NCBI RefSeq assembly: GCF_030272615.1
Contig: NC_081405.1
Coordinates: 21,930,047 to 21,994,046, forward strand
Source of the DNA: Cryptomeria japonica
Taxonomy: Eukaryota; Streptophyta; Pinopsida; Cupressales; Cupressaceae
Length of the DNA: 64,000 nt
Reading direction: 5' to 3'
Every line of letters begins with the position of its first letter. Position 1 is the first letter of the stretch. The notes under the pieces were generated by a model. The model was not told the DNA's origin. It worked only from the letters and a program-made list of their open reading frames with translations, and did not search any database. Below, piece by piece: positions 34,409-45,736 of this stretch. The translations under genes and the position numbers were made by a program.

Positions 34409-37400
34409 ATGACAGATGGTGAAAGTCCAATGCTAAGGAGGTCTTTGTTGAAGATTCCTCAAGATAAAGAGCCACCACAAAGGAAGAGTTTGTTTAGAAC
34501 AACTTTCAAGTCTCAAGGAAAGATTTGCAAAGTGATTGTAGACTCAGGTTCAATTGAGAATATAGTTTCAACTGAAATGATGGATAAACTCAAGTTAAAG
34601 AGGCTGCCACATCTCACTCCCTACAAGGTGTCATGGCTCAACCGGGGCCAACATGTCTTAGTTGATGAGAAATCATGGGTAGACTATGAGATTGGTGAGT
34701 ATAAGGACAATATTTTATGTGATATATTGCCTATGGATGCTTGCCATTTGCTGTTGGGACGTCCATGGCAATTTGATGTAAAGGCTCAACATGATGGAGA
34801 AAAGAATAGCTATATCATTATCAAGAATGGTAAGAGGTATCAAATGGATCCATTACCTAATCCAAAAGAGGAAACACAAGTGGGATCAAGTGTGATGATG
34901 ATGAGTGGGAAAGAGTTTCTTAAGGTGATGAAACAAGAAGGAGATCAAGGATATGCTATTGTGCTCAAACCTAGTGAAGAAGGTAAGGCGGATCCAATGG
35001 AAGAAGTGCCACAAGAGGTGAAGGGTCTACTCAAACAATATGCAGAAGTAATAGGAGAAGATGTACCTAATTATTTTCCACCAATGAGGGATGTAAATCA
35101 CCAAATAGACCTAATTCTAGGGGCAAGTTTGCCTAACAAGGCTGCCTACAAAATGACACCTAGTCAAAATGAAGAAATTGCCAAACAAGTGCAGGAGCTC
35201 TTGGACAAAGGATTCATCAAAAAGAGTTTGAGTCCATGTGTTGTACCTACTGTCTTAGAACCCAAGAAAGGGGGAAAATGGAGAATGTGTACAGATTCCA
35301 GAGAAATCAATAAGATCACTATAAGGTACCGGTTCCCTATGCCAAGGATAGAAGACCTGTTGGACAATCTTGGGGGTGCAAGCTACTTCACAAAGGTGGA
35401 TTTAAAATTAGGTTATCATCAAATAAGAATCAGACCAAGAGATGAATGGAAGATAGCCTTTAGGACCAATGTTGGCCTCTATGAGTGGTTGGTCATGCCA
35501 TTTGGCCTTACCAATGCACCTAGCACCTTTCAAAGGCTCATGAATGAAGTTTTGGCTGAGTTCATAGGTAAATTTGTGACTGTATATCTTCATGATATTC
35601 TAATCTTTAGTAGGTCCAAAGAAGAACATCTCAAGGATGTGGAGATGGTCTTGAAGAAGCTAAAAAAGGCAAAAACTCAAAATCAACCTTGAAAAGTGTG
35701 AGTTTCTCAAGACTGAACTTGTATATCTTGGTTTTGTCATTTCACAAGGTTGTCTAAAAATGGATCCTAGTAAGGTTGAGGAAATCCTTAGTTGGCCTAC
35801 ACCTAAGAATATATGTGATGTTAGGAGCTTTCATGGGTTAGCATCCTTTTATAGGAAGTTTGTAAGAAACTTTATTCATGTGTGTGCTCCTATGCTCAAT
35901 ACTATCAAAGGGGGAGTCAAGTGTCAATTAAGGTGGACAGAGGAGGCCCAAAAGGGATTTGAGTTGTTGAAAAAGAAGATAGCTAAGTTACCTACCCTTA
36001 GGTTACCTGATTTCAATCATTTATTTATAGTTGAGTGTGATGCTAGTCAAAGAGCAATAGGAGTTGTTTTGAGTCAAGAGGGTCTTCCCATAGCCTTTTT
36101 CTCTGAAAATTTGAATGAAGCAAAACAAAAGTACTCTATGTATGACTTGGAGTTGTATGCCATGGTGCAAGTGTTGAAGAAGTGGCATCATTACTTGCTG
36201 CCCAAAGAGTTTGTGGTCTATACTGACAACCATGCCCTTAGTTTCCTCAATGGACAAGAGAAGTTGAATTAGAAGCACCTCAAGTGGGTAGAATACCTAC
36301 AATCTTATACCTTCACTATAAAGCATAAGAAGGGCACCTCAACTAAATTTTTTGATGCACTCAGTAGGAGAGTCATGACCATACAAGAGGTTAAATTGCA
36401 CAGTGTGGGGTTGGAGGAGTTGAGAGACCTCTACAAAGAAGACAAAGATTTTGCTGATATATATGCTACATGTTCTGATTTTTCTAATACTTCTCATGTT
36501 TCCTACTTAGAGTATATGATACAAGAAGGTTTTTTGTTTAAAGGACATCTCCTTTGTATACCCCAATGCTCTATGAGACAAAACATCATTCAAGAGAAAC
36601 ATCAAGGGGGTCTAGGAGGTCATTTTGGCAATGATAAAACAATGGAACATGTTAGACAGTTCTACTATTGGCCCAAGTTGCAATCAGAAGTAAGGAGATT
36701 TGTTGAAAAATGTGCCATATGTTAGAGAGCAAAAGGATCAGCAAGTAATGCAGGTTTATATCAGCCCTTAGTCATACACCAAAGGCCTTGGGAATGTTTG
36801 AGCATGGACTTTGTGTTGGGTTTACCAAGAACACCAAGAGGATTTGATAGTGTTTATGTGGTGGTAGATAGGTTCAGGAAAATGGCTCACTTCATCCCTT
36901 GTAAGAGTACCAATGATGCCACCTATATTGCAGGTCTTTTCTTCAAAGAAATAGTAAGAATCCATGGACTTCCAATTAGCATTGTGAGCGATAGGGATGT
37001 TAAGTTTTTGAGTCACTTTTGGAGAACCTTATGGAAGAAGTTGGGTACTAGACTCTCTTTTTCATCTGCCTACCATCCACAATCAGATGGTTATACTAAG
37101 GTGGTCAATAGGTGCTTGGGTAATCTCCTAAGGTGTCTCACTAAGCAGCATGGTCAGACTTGGGACTTGGTGATCAATCAAGCAGAGTATGCATACAATG
37201 ATTCAGTCAACCAGAGTACAGGAAAAAGTCCTTTTGAAATTGTTTATGGAATGCATCCTAGAGGTGTCTTAGAACTTAGTGATATCAATAAAATGACCCA
37301 CAAGAGTGCTCAAGGAGAGACTTTTGCTAAAGATATTAAGGAAATTCATGACAAAGTACAATAGTCCTTGCAACAAAAATCAGAAAAATATAAGGAACAA

Positions 37401-37881
37401 GCTGATCAATCAAGGAGGAACTTGCAATTTAAGGTTGGAGACTTAGTTTTGGCTTATCTCAAAAAATAAAGACTTCCAAAAGGATAGCCAACCAAGTTGA
37501 TGATGAAGAAGATTGGGCCACTCAAGATTATGCATAAGTTTGGCCAAAATGCCTATGAGGTTGAACTACCTCCTTCTTTGGCCATATCTCCTATTTTCAA
37601 TATTTGTGACTTGTATCCCTATAAAGGAGAATCTTAGACCTCTCAGATGGAAACCACATTGCAATCTGAAGAGGATTGGGTGAAGGATTTACCAGTTAGT
37701 CAACTGGTTCAATTGGAAAGCATCTTGGATACCAAGGTGATCAAGAAGACAAGAAAGGGCATCTACAAACATTATCTTGTGAAGTGGGAAGGTCCACTTG
37801 ATTAAGAGGCTATGTGGATGTTAGAAGCTGACATAATTCATCATGGAGTGCAACTAGCAGACCTGATAACTCAAGGGACTT
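34409..37881 (+). pseudogene. gypsy G pol: protease, reverse transcriptase, RNase H, integrase, chromodomain
   Basis: The first frame, 34409-35692 (427 codons), has the aspartic protease (VIVDSGSIENIVS; HLLLGRPWQFD) and reverse transcriptase (PCVVPTVLEPKKGGKWRMC; YFTKVDLKLGYHQIRI; MPFGLTNAPSTFQRLMN). The catalytic motif reads YLHDILIF, so the first Asp of YLDD is His. An A-rich frameshift at about 35665-35695 follows. RNase H (35760-36272) has VECDASQRAIG and YTDNHAL, ending in a TAG. Integrase has an HHCC zinc region (GGHFGNDKT, CAIC) at 36600-36725, a TAG, then a core at 36798-37364 (SMDFVLGLPRT, IVSDRDVKFLSHFW, YHPQSDGYTKVVN). A chromodomain near 37717-37860 has YLVKWEGP and an altered WxxEADI end. 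Confidence 0.92.
37717..37881 (+). pseudogene. Chromodomain at the integrase C-terminus of gypsy G
   Basis: The translated segment contains the core YLVKWEGP followed, after an in-frame TAA, by MWMLEADI. Intact chromovirus copies usually have an EATWE/ESWLEA-type segment here. In chromoviruses this module helps guide integration to chromatin with particular histone marks. It ends at a TGA (37879-37881), 24 bases before the 3' LTR. Confidence 0.8.
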
Positions 37882-37904
37882 GAGTTCCTTGCCCCAGGGG
37901 AGTA

Positions 37905-39554
37905 TGGTGCAGAGCACCTAGCTCAAAGTTGTCTTTTCTTGCATTTTAGATTTTTTGTGTGATTTCAAGTTATTTTATGTTGTAATAAGGTGGAATAAAT
38001 CCTATGATTCTTTTTGAATCCATACTTTGGTTTTCCACACTTTTGTTGTGCTCAGGATCCAAAATTGTCATTATCCTGAAATATTGTCAAAATGTCAATT
38101 TTTGGTTTGTACCAGGTGGATGCCTGGAAACTTGCTAGAATTTTTGTAAATGGTTTAAATCCATTGTGGGACTCCATTTGAGTTATTTTTCATGCCTTGA
38201 GAGCCTTGGAGTGTGTTTTTGCACTCATAGGTAAAAGTATTCAAAAAATGGTCATGACAATTTTTGCATTTTTTAGGCAAAAGTTGCCCATGAAGGAAAT
38301 GGCATTGAAAGTTGGTTGGACCCAGATTAAAGTGGTGTATGAAACCTTCTAATCATATACAATAATAGGTTAATCAACTTTTGGTTTGCATTCAATTCAT
38401 TTGCCAAGGGTTTCCTATGCTTTTTCTCACATTTGGATTGTTTGTGCTTTGAATTTTTTTATTTTGTATGACCTGTATAGTATGGTACAGTGCTCATAGT
38501 AGCATAGGAAGTTATAATTTTTTTTTACGTTTCCAACAAGTATAATATGAAGGTCTGAAGTGCTTTGGATCAAAAGTTATCACTGTTTTTGTAAAAAAAT
38601 TGCTCACAAACCCTTGAAATTTGGGGTTTTGATTGTAAAAATGCATTTTACCTAAGCATCAATGAATGCCACAAGTTGAAATCCATTGGATGGCTTGGGT
38701 AGGCTCTGTAAATAGTTTTAGAGTAGGTATTTTGTGTTTTTTCAGGCCACAAGGAGGAGAATGGGTGAAATGAATAACACACAAGCTTGTAGCTAGTGTG
38801 TGGGGGCAGCAGAGATTTCTCATTTTCAGTGCCATGGAGAAGTGATATCCTAGAAATCCATAGTGTTTTGGAAAGGTCTATGGGTGTACCAAAATAATCC
38901 AATATTTTTTTGGTTGGTGATTTTGATTGGTGAAGAGTTTGGAGCACATCTTCCAAAACTGCCTCGAAGCCCTAAACCCCTTAAAAATAGCTCTTTTTTC
39001 AGTTACCCTAGTTGTACGACAAACCCAGATGGGAAAATTTGTGATCTTGTTTAAATTCCAAATGGGTATCTGAATATGTAAAAATATCTAGGGGTTTCTA
39101 GGAAAGTTTGGGTAAAAAATACCAAAAAATAGTCCAAGAAGGGCTAGTCAAGTAGGCCTAATAGCAGCCGGTAGAAGCAAGTTGAAATCCTAGGGCTTGG
39201 GAGGAAGGTGCAGACCTTGTCAATGAATAAAATGACCTTAAAAATACCTACACAATAGTACCATAAACTTTGAACACACTTTTAGAGTGAAGATCCTTGG
39301 TGGAGGTCTTTGGAGCCTAGTTGGAGCTTTGGGAACCTAGTAGGAGACCATCTCAAAATCAAAGATTTGGGTCAAAAACAACAAGAAACCTCAAGAGGCT
39401 ATACCTAAGAGGAAAGCCAATATATTTTAGGCCTTGGAGGTCTAAGGAGTTTACCCTAACAAGTTACATTGGAGGAGCTTGAGTAGAAAGGTGAGTAGAG
39501 GAGTTGGGGTGAGTAAGGGTGAATTGGAGAGCTAGGCACAAGAACTCTGCATCA
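37905..39554 (+). repeat. 3' LTR of gypsy G (1650 bp)
   Basis: Follows GGGGAGTA and ends CTCTGCATCA just before the second GTAGG. The short frames inside (38648-38956 minus, 38863-39054 plus) have no protein-like character. Confidence 0.95.
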
Positions 39555-39559
39555 GTAGG
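39555..39559. repeat. Target-site duplication of gypsy G, right copy
   Basis: GTAGG, identical to 31563-31567. The uninterrupted LTR of D at 24670-24690 reads straight across this point, which confirms the insertion. Confidence 0.93.
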
Positions 39560-39851
39560 CCACTTAATAAAATATGAATATGTGCACAGAACACCTTTCA
39601 GTCCACCCCTTGAAATGGGTACTTGATAAACTGATCCAAATTGAAATCTAAAAGTTGTAGAACAATTCATAGGCTAAATGAAAGGTGTAGGACACATTTT
39701 CCAAGCCTTTCCCCTTGATAATCAACTGGCTCCATTTTACATGCCCCAAAATAGGCATCTCAGGTTGACTCATTAGGTGGTCATTTCAAAGTGCAGATGC
39801 AAAATTTGAAATGGGCCTCTCAAATTCACTAAAAATTTATGAGTCGCAATA
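39560..39851 (-). repeat. 5' LTR of element D, remaining outer end
   Basis: Matches 24689-24980 (CCACTTAATAAAAT ... CAATA) and completes the LTR interrupted at 31567. Followed by GGACT, the second target copy of D. Confidence 0.9.
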
Positions 39852-39856
39852 GGACT
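39852..39856. repeat. Target-site duplication of element D, right copy
   Basis: GGACT against GGGCT at 20959-20963, one transition apart. Confidence 0.75.
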
Positions 39857-41760
39857 TTTAGTGGGAGGCTTCCACGTGTTGATAAGAAGTTGATCGACAA
39901 TGTAAAGAAGGGAATTTAACAATTTTTGTACTCTAACTCTAGAATATCACCCAATGTATAAATGATGTTTTAATGCTAAGAATTGGCAATCAAGACTACA
40001 CACCACATCCTAAACATTTCTTAGAATCAAGACAAACAATGTTGTACAAATTTTTTTGTGAAAGATATCCAACTTTTCAAATATCATGACAAAGGGCATT
40101 TGAATCTTTGAAGCCATTTTATTGTGTGCCTCTTAAGATTCATAATACTTGTTGTTGCAAATACCATGTGGAGTTTTCAATGTACCATGAAATTTTATGC
40201 TATATTAGTTCTACTTTACATACTAATGAAATGTTGCAAGAGTGCGGTGCAATGCAATTTATGAGATCAACAAGAGACTTACTAGATCTATTTTTATGTC
40301 CTAGAGATGATGGAAACTTTTTCTATAGAAATGATTGTTTAAATGATAAGTCCTCAGAATATGGTGGCTTGTCAAAGTTTTTTTTGTGTTTTCATGAGGG
40401 TAGCAAACACGAATTTGGAAAGAATATTGTTGAAAAAAAGAGGTATGAGACAATCAAATATACTTTGAAGAGTGGAGGTGAAGGTTCTAGATGCGTGTTG
40501 GTCTCTAGAGAAGTCAATGTTGCTGATTTTATTTCAGAATTAAGGAAAATATTTTCTACAAGTATGCAAGGAATACCCATAGGTCTTAGTGGTTGGATCA
40601 ACAGTTTGGGATATATAAGAACATTTTCCCAATTGGAACTATTATATTAGTGGTTGATTTTATAGAAAACTATACATTGCAACCACAAAATGAGGTGCAT
40701 GCTTAGTATTACAATTCAATTTAAACTTCTATTTTTACTCACATAACATGTAGACATGCCCCTAATAGTACAAAAAAGGACAAGAAGATAATTAGGGAGT
40801 ATCATTTTTATATTAGTGATGATAGATCTCATTCCTCCAAGTATGTGCAACATTGTTTTGAAATTTTCTTTGAGCTCTTGTAGGAGAAAGGTATTGCAAT
40901 AGACATACATCTCATTTGGTCAGATAACTACACAGGTCAATCCATTAATGCTCATATGTTTTATTGGTTGAGTAAAATGCATGTAGAGAGGCTTGTACCT
41001 CATATTTGGATGTTTTTTAAACTAGGCATGGGAAAGGGGAACATGATGGAGTAGGTGCATGTTTGAAGAGATCTTAGTTAAGGAGCAATTGAGGATTTCA
41101 AGTGCTAAATTCTTTTATGCATATTCTATTGTCGATTGGTATAGTTCAATAATGTCATAGGGAGGGAAACTTGATTCAACAATGCACAAATTCTTTTGGT
41201 TGGTTGAGGAGAGCATAATAGGTGAAAAATTGGATTGTCAGACAATCAAAGATTCTTTAAAGATGCATTCATTTCACAACTCAGATGCAAGTGCATGGGC
41301 CATTTGGACATGAGAGTTGGCTTAGTTTTGTTCAATTTATATTCACTGTGACTAGGATCAATGTGAGTCAAGTGAATGGGTGGATACATGGATTCCACAC
41401 TATCTAACTCCTTTATCTCAAACAATATCCATGTCAAATGATGACATGGAAAGTTCAGTTGAGTATGACCATCTTTCATATCCTCTATAGCTAGGACATG
41501 TTTTTACAGTTGTTGCACCACAAGGTAATGAAGAGAGATCAGACTATTGGTTGGAATGATGTGTACAAGGAAAGAATAAGCTAACATAGATGACGAAAGA
41601 TGATGATTGGTTCATATATCCTACAGGTTCAGTTGTTCTTTTAGGAACTTGGCTGCAAACATACATGATTAGAAAGAATGGCATACCTGCATTTGAAAAC
41701 TATGAGAGACATAAAACCATTCTCTTTTATTTGTACCTTATTATATAGCTAAAAATGTCA
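39857..41760 (+). pseudogene. DDE-type transposase-like gene, 3' part
   Basis: Continues the gene cut at 20963. A segment with SRISPN leads to KHFLESRQTMLYKFF (about 40010-40060), then the long open stretch 40108-40650 with a Cys-rich signature, TCCCKYHVEF, at 40147-40176. Further on, IHLIWSDNYTGQS (Asp codon at 40923) and, after one shift, HGKGEHDGVGACLKR (41027-41071) have the look of a DDE-fold catalytic core with Asp/His/Glu in conserved settings. After a stop, more coding sequence (KEQLRISSAKFFYAYS) runs on to a tail with WLQTYMIRKNGIP near 41650-41690. I recognise the combination as transposase-like, found in plant and animal genomes, but cannot name the superfamily. At least eight stops or shifts. 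Confidence 0.7.
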
Positions 41761-41854
41761 ATTTGTTGAAGCATCATGCAAGACCATAGACAAAAAACTA
41801 TGGAGAGTTAGTAGTGTTGGTCATGAAGCAAATACTAGATACTCTTAAGCAAAG

Positions 41855-42830
41855 AGATGACCCTTCAAACACACTACATTTATTATCATGGATTTAAATT
41901 CAAATCATGATCATAAAACTTTTTTGTTCACATTTTTTATGTTTTTTAACCATTCTTAAAAAATGTAGGTCTTTTTGATGAATAATACTATTGCATCACC
42001 ATTTTGCTTCAACATTGTGGGTACATTCAATGTAATTCATAAGGAGTGTAGGTATTTTTGATGAATAATACTATTGTATCACCATTTTGCTTCAACATTG
42101 TGGGTACATTCAATGTAATTCATAAGGAGGTATCTTCATGGTATATAATCATGCCTCTTCATTTATTATCGCTAAGTTAATTTCAAATAATGAACATAAT
42201 TTTTTTTTTGCTCATGTTGTTTATGTTTCCTAACAATTCTTAAAAAATGTAGGTCTTTTTGATGGACAATACTATTGCATCACCATTTTGCTTCAACATT
42301 GTGGGCACATTCGATTTCATAAGGAGGTATCTTCATGGTATATAATCTTGCCTCTTCATTTATATCATGGATTTAATTTCAAATAATGATAATTAAACTT
42401 TTTAGCTCGCGATGTTTATGTTTCTTAACAATTCTTAAAAAATGTACATTCTTTTATGGACATCACCATTTTTCTTCAAAATTGTGGGTACATTTAATGT
42501 AATTCATAAGGAGGTATCTTCATGGTATATAATCCTACCTCTTCATTTATTATCATGCATTTCATTTCAAATAATGATCATAAAAATTTGTTGTTCGTGT
42601 TGTTTATGTTTCTTAACAATTCTTAAAAAATGTAGGCCTTTTTGATTGACAATACTATTGCGTTAAAATTTTGCTTCAACATTATGAGTACAAGCTTGGA
42701 GTAGGACAAGAGGTTATGATGGTTGTACCCTATTTTCATTTCAAAGAATGATCATAGTACTATGTTGTTTATGTTTCTTATGTTGTTCTTCATTTATATG
42801 TAGGCATTGCTCTACACAAGCTTGGAGTAG
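41855..42830 (+). repeat. Tandem array of ~190-200-bp units, about 4.5 copies
   Basis: Each unit runs from CATTTATTATCATGGATTT through a T-rich part, CAATTCTTAAAAAATGTAGG, CACCATTTTGCTTCAACATTG and TTCATAAGGAGGTATCTTCA. TTCTTAAAAAATGTA recurs at about 41953, 42237, 42433 and 42620. The first unit carries an internal duplication of about 88 bp (41971-42125). Units differ by substitutions and a short deletion, so the array is not recent. It lies directly downstream of the transposase-like gene and may be part of that transposon's 3' end. Confidence 0.85.
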
Positions 42831-42983
42831 GATGTGATGACATCAAAGGCACATGGAGTATGATGTTGTATTTGTATATAAGTACATTGATGTAACTCTG
42901 TATTAATGATATATGATATATTTGTACATGAGTATATTTATGTAGTTGCATTGACAATATACAGTGTATTTGTACATGAGTAT
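42831..42983 (+). other. AT-rich stretch with TTTGTAYATGAGTA repeats
   Basis: TTTGTACATGAGTA occurs twice (about 42921 and 42969), with a related TTTGTATATAAGTA near 42871. No gene. Possible outer end of the DNA transposon; no terminal inverted repeat could be matched with the 5' side by eye. Confidence 0.5.
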
Positions 42984-43419
42984 TGTAAGAATTTATCAAA
43001 AATAGCTAAGATCAAGAGCTCAATGAAAAGCACAAACAAGAGAGACAAAAGATTGATAAGGACAAACTATATTCTCATCAAGATACAAAATATGATCAAT
43101 TAGATCATTACATACAATGTAGATGAGCCTTCTTATAAAGGCAAGGCCATATGGATATGTGAGCACACAATCATGACATGTGGCTCAATAAGAAATAAGG
43201 CTAGGTAGGAGAAATTATAAAGTATTCCACAAGAGGTGGATCACCCACTGAAGGTGGAATATAACAACAAGATAAGACCAACAAGGGTGGAATTTCTCCT
43301 ACAAGTAGCTTCCCTATATGCACACTTCCCTAAGTCTCTCATATACTAACTACCATGCAATGTATTACCCTAATTCAAATTAAGTAAAGTGTAATTATAA
43401 GACATAATTTACACCAACA
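42984..43419 (-). repeat. Short LTR (436 bp) of a further LTR element, probable 3' LTR
   Basis: Plus-strand ends TGTAAGAATT and ACACCAACA. Directly outside, 43420-43432 reads CATCCCCTTAAGT, which on the minus strand is a polypurine-like ACTTAAGGGGATG placed exactly before the LTR start. This marks it as the 3' LTR of a minus-strand element whose internal region would lie to the right. The second LTR was not found. Confidence 0.65.
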
Positions 43420-43511
43420 CATCCCCTTAAGTGCAACTTAAGGGAATGTAGACACAAGCTAACAATGCAATATGGGTCCCAACTACTAAGACATGTTATG
43501 TACCCATCTAC

Positions 43512-44745
43512 TGTTAGATAGTTCAAATAACTGGAAGACAACTAAGAGGAAGGGGGGTGAATCAGTTGTCACAGATTACTAGAACATTTAGCATTTTAAA
43601 GTTTAATACCGGAACCCAAAACATTAATACTAGAATGCTTAAACCAAATACCAGAATAATAGATAAACCAATTAAGCATAAACAATAATCAAAGAATAAA
43701 TACCATCCACATGACACCAAGATTTATACATGGAAAACCTAGTAAACTAAAAAACCACAATGTGAAGGCTACCCATAGTCAGATAATACTTCTACAGTAA
43801 GTATGTGAATTACAATTGAGAGGCCTACACTTGTAGGAAGGCCAATAGCCTAGAGCACACTACTTATCACAAAAGGAGTCTCACTGACTACATAGAAATA
43901 CAAACTACAATTCAAAAGAATGAATGAACTGCAAAGATAACATCTCCTATGCCTAAGTATAGTTCTAGTTAAGCTCAATACCAAAGGAATAAATCCTCTT
44001 ACATAAACCCAATTTGATCTCCAATGATCAATGAAATCCTCTGCCTGAATGATATTACATTATTCGCACATTACATATCCATATCTCATGCCATGATGAT
44101 CTACAATGAGATCTTACATCATATATATACAAACCCTCAACCATAAACAATCAGGTCGGCCACCAGACAATAAACCAATTACATAATTACAAAACATGTC
44201 AGCCTTAATAGACTAAACAAATAATATCCAGCTCATAAAACATCCCAGAAACACATTGAGAGGTCCAATCCACATGTTACATTAAACCGGTCCATAACCT
44301 AGATCAATCGGGACCCAATATAGGTCCATATGCTAAAGAAACGATCCCAATCTGCCAAGTCTCAAACATGATCACCATCAGCATCCTGAATCCATACCAG
44401 AAGTTGTACTAACACTCCTTATGCATATCATCAAAGATCTTCATCAAATCTTTGTTGATGAAACTCTCGCCAGAACCACAAACCAAGCTTCCATGCAAAT
44501 AGGATAGCATCCGATCACTAGACCAAAACCAACTAACTGAATATGAATATGAGTAGCATGAATAAGCCAATTCCATAACCAAAACATACCAGAGCATACC
44601 GGATCATTCCAAATCCAAACCAACCAGAAACCACACAACCTACCGGGACCATAAGAGTGTTGGTAAAGCATCCAAAATAGCTAGTGTTGACATCAATAAC
44701 AAAACATCAATGCAACACATAATCAATTCTTTCAAATGGTTAACA
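43512..44745 (-). repeat. Solo LTR of the copia A family (1234 bp)
   Basis: Homologous end to end with 1408-2625. Ends are TGTTA and TAACA, a perfect inverted pair. Neither side carries a primer site, gag or polypurine tract. Flanks are TCTAC (43507-43511) and TGTAC (44746-44750), a likely 5-bp target duplication with one change. It is the expected product of recombination between the two LTRs of a former full element. The short open frames on the minus strand (44409-44671) are accidental. Confidence 0.85.
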
Positions 44746-45736
44746 TGTACAAATGCAATGCAATCTCATAGAAACGGAGAAAGAGAGAAAAAACCAATGG
44801 GAAAAAACTCGCCCGCCCTTAAAGAGAGATGAAAATACAAAAGAAACCTCAAAGAAGTATGAGAAGGACAAAACCTCATGTGATGAAAAACTCCCCCCCC
44901 CATAAGAGAGAAGAAGAGATACCAAGTAGCCTCCCATCAATGTAGAATAAGCAACAATGGTACAAGCTCAAAATTGAATGAAGAAATTATTCCATGATTG
45001 TCAAACAACGTTCCTCCCCTTAGGAAGAAACAAAACCAAAGGTGTATCCATGAAGTCTCCCCGGTCATGAAGGGAAGATGTAGGGAAAAAACTCAAGATG
45101 TATAGGGTATTAGAAAATTGCTTGTGTCCCCATGTCAATGCTAAAAGTTTCCCCCTCCAAATCAGGTGTACTAGTCCATACCTTTGAAAAGGACAATCCA
45201 AGATCTAGTGAAGATGAATGTAGAACATGCTCCAAAGACTCACATGTCTCCTCTAAGGATAAATAGAGCTCCTCCAAATGTTGTACATAACTATTCATAA
45301 TCACATCAACCTTGAAAGAATGATCATATAGAGAATGAACAAGAGGGTTAGAGTGTTCCCTTGCAACAACTGGATAAGGATCATCTTCATCAAAGAGAAG
45401 ATCAATATCATGAATGATGTCTCCCAGATATGCAATGTAGGATTCCACAAACAAACTTGTAATGCTTCTCAAGTAGTCATCCCAAGGAACTATAATTGGA
45501 AGACAAGGTATATCCTATTACACTAAATCACAAGAATCCAAAACTGTAGCAACATTTGTATCATTAGGTGCAATAGAAAATGTGTTATCAATAGGAGGAG
45601 ATGAAATGTAAATCTCAAGAATGGGGTCACATGTGAGAAACAATCATTTACATCTCACCGACCATTTACATCTCAAATTCCTTCTACATTCCTTCTACAA
45701 ACCTCTTGCATGTTGAATCATCTGCTCCAAAGATAA
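44746..45736 (-). other. Remnant, probably internal DNA of the 436-bp-LTR element, with one weak ORF
   Basis: Continues from 43511 if the solo LTR is removed. One minus-strand frame, 45472-45110 (120 codons, MRSITSLFVESYIAYLG), encodes an acidic, Leu- and Ser-rich peptide without recognisable domain. A run of nine C at 44892-44900 is present. From about 45600 short words (CATTTACATCTCA, CATTCCTTCTAC) repeat locally. No pol motif is visible, so membership in the adjacent element is inferred from position only. Confidence 0.4.

Larger units (their letters stand above)
31568..39554 (+). mobile_element. Complete Ty3/gypsy chromovirus-type retrotransposon G with target-site duplication
   Basis: LTRs are 31568-33216 (1649 bp) and 37905-39554 (1650 bp), running from TGGTGCAGAGCACC to CTCTGCATCA. 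Both flanks carry GTAGG (31563-31567 and 39555-39559), a perfect duplication. Primer site at 33220-33231, then gag, protease, reverse transcriptase, RNase H, integrase and a C-terminal chromodomain, with a polypurine-like GGGGAGTA at 37897-37904. Integrase after reverse transcriptase defines Ty3/gypsy, and the chromodomain places it among chromoviruses. Several TAG/TAA stops, one frameshift and a changed reverse transcriptase motif make this copy inactive. Confidence 0.95.
20964..39851 (-). mobile_element. Giant-LTR retrotransposon D without pol (carries nested gypsy G)
   Basis: Two ~4.0-kb LTRs (20964-24980, and 27875-31567 continued at 39560-39851) flank an internal region of only 2894 bp. 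The LTR ends are TGTTGG and CAATA (an altered CAACA). Flanking GGGCT/GGACT is a near-perfect 5-bp duplication. On the minus strand the primer site (27871 to 27853) starts TGGTGACTCTG, followed by a gag-like frame and a 299-codon acidic ORF. No protease, reverse transcriptase, RNase H or integrase is present. It matches the concept of a large non-autonomous LTR derivative (LARD or TR-GAG type) that would need enzymes from a gypsy relative. The right-hand LTR is split by the gypsy element at 31568-39554. Confidence 0.85.
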
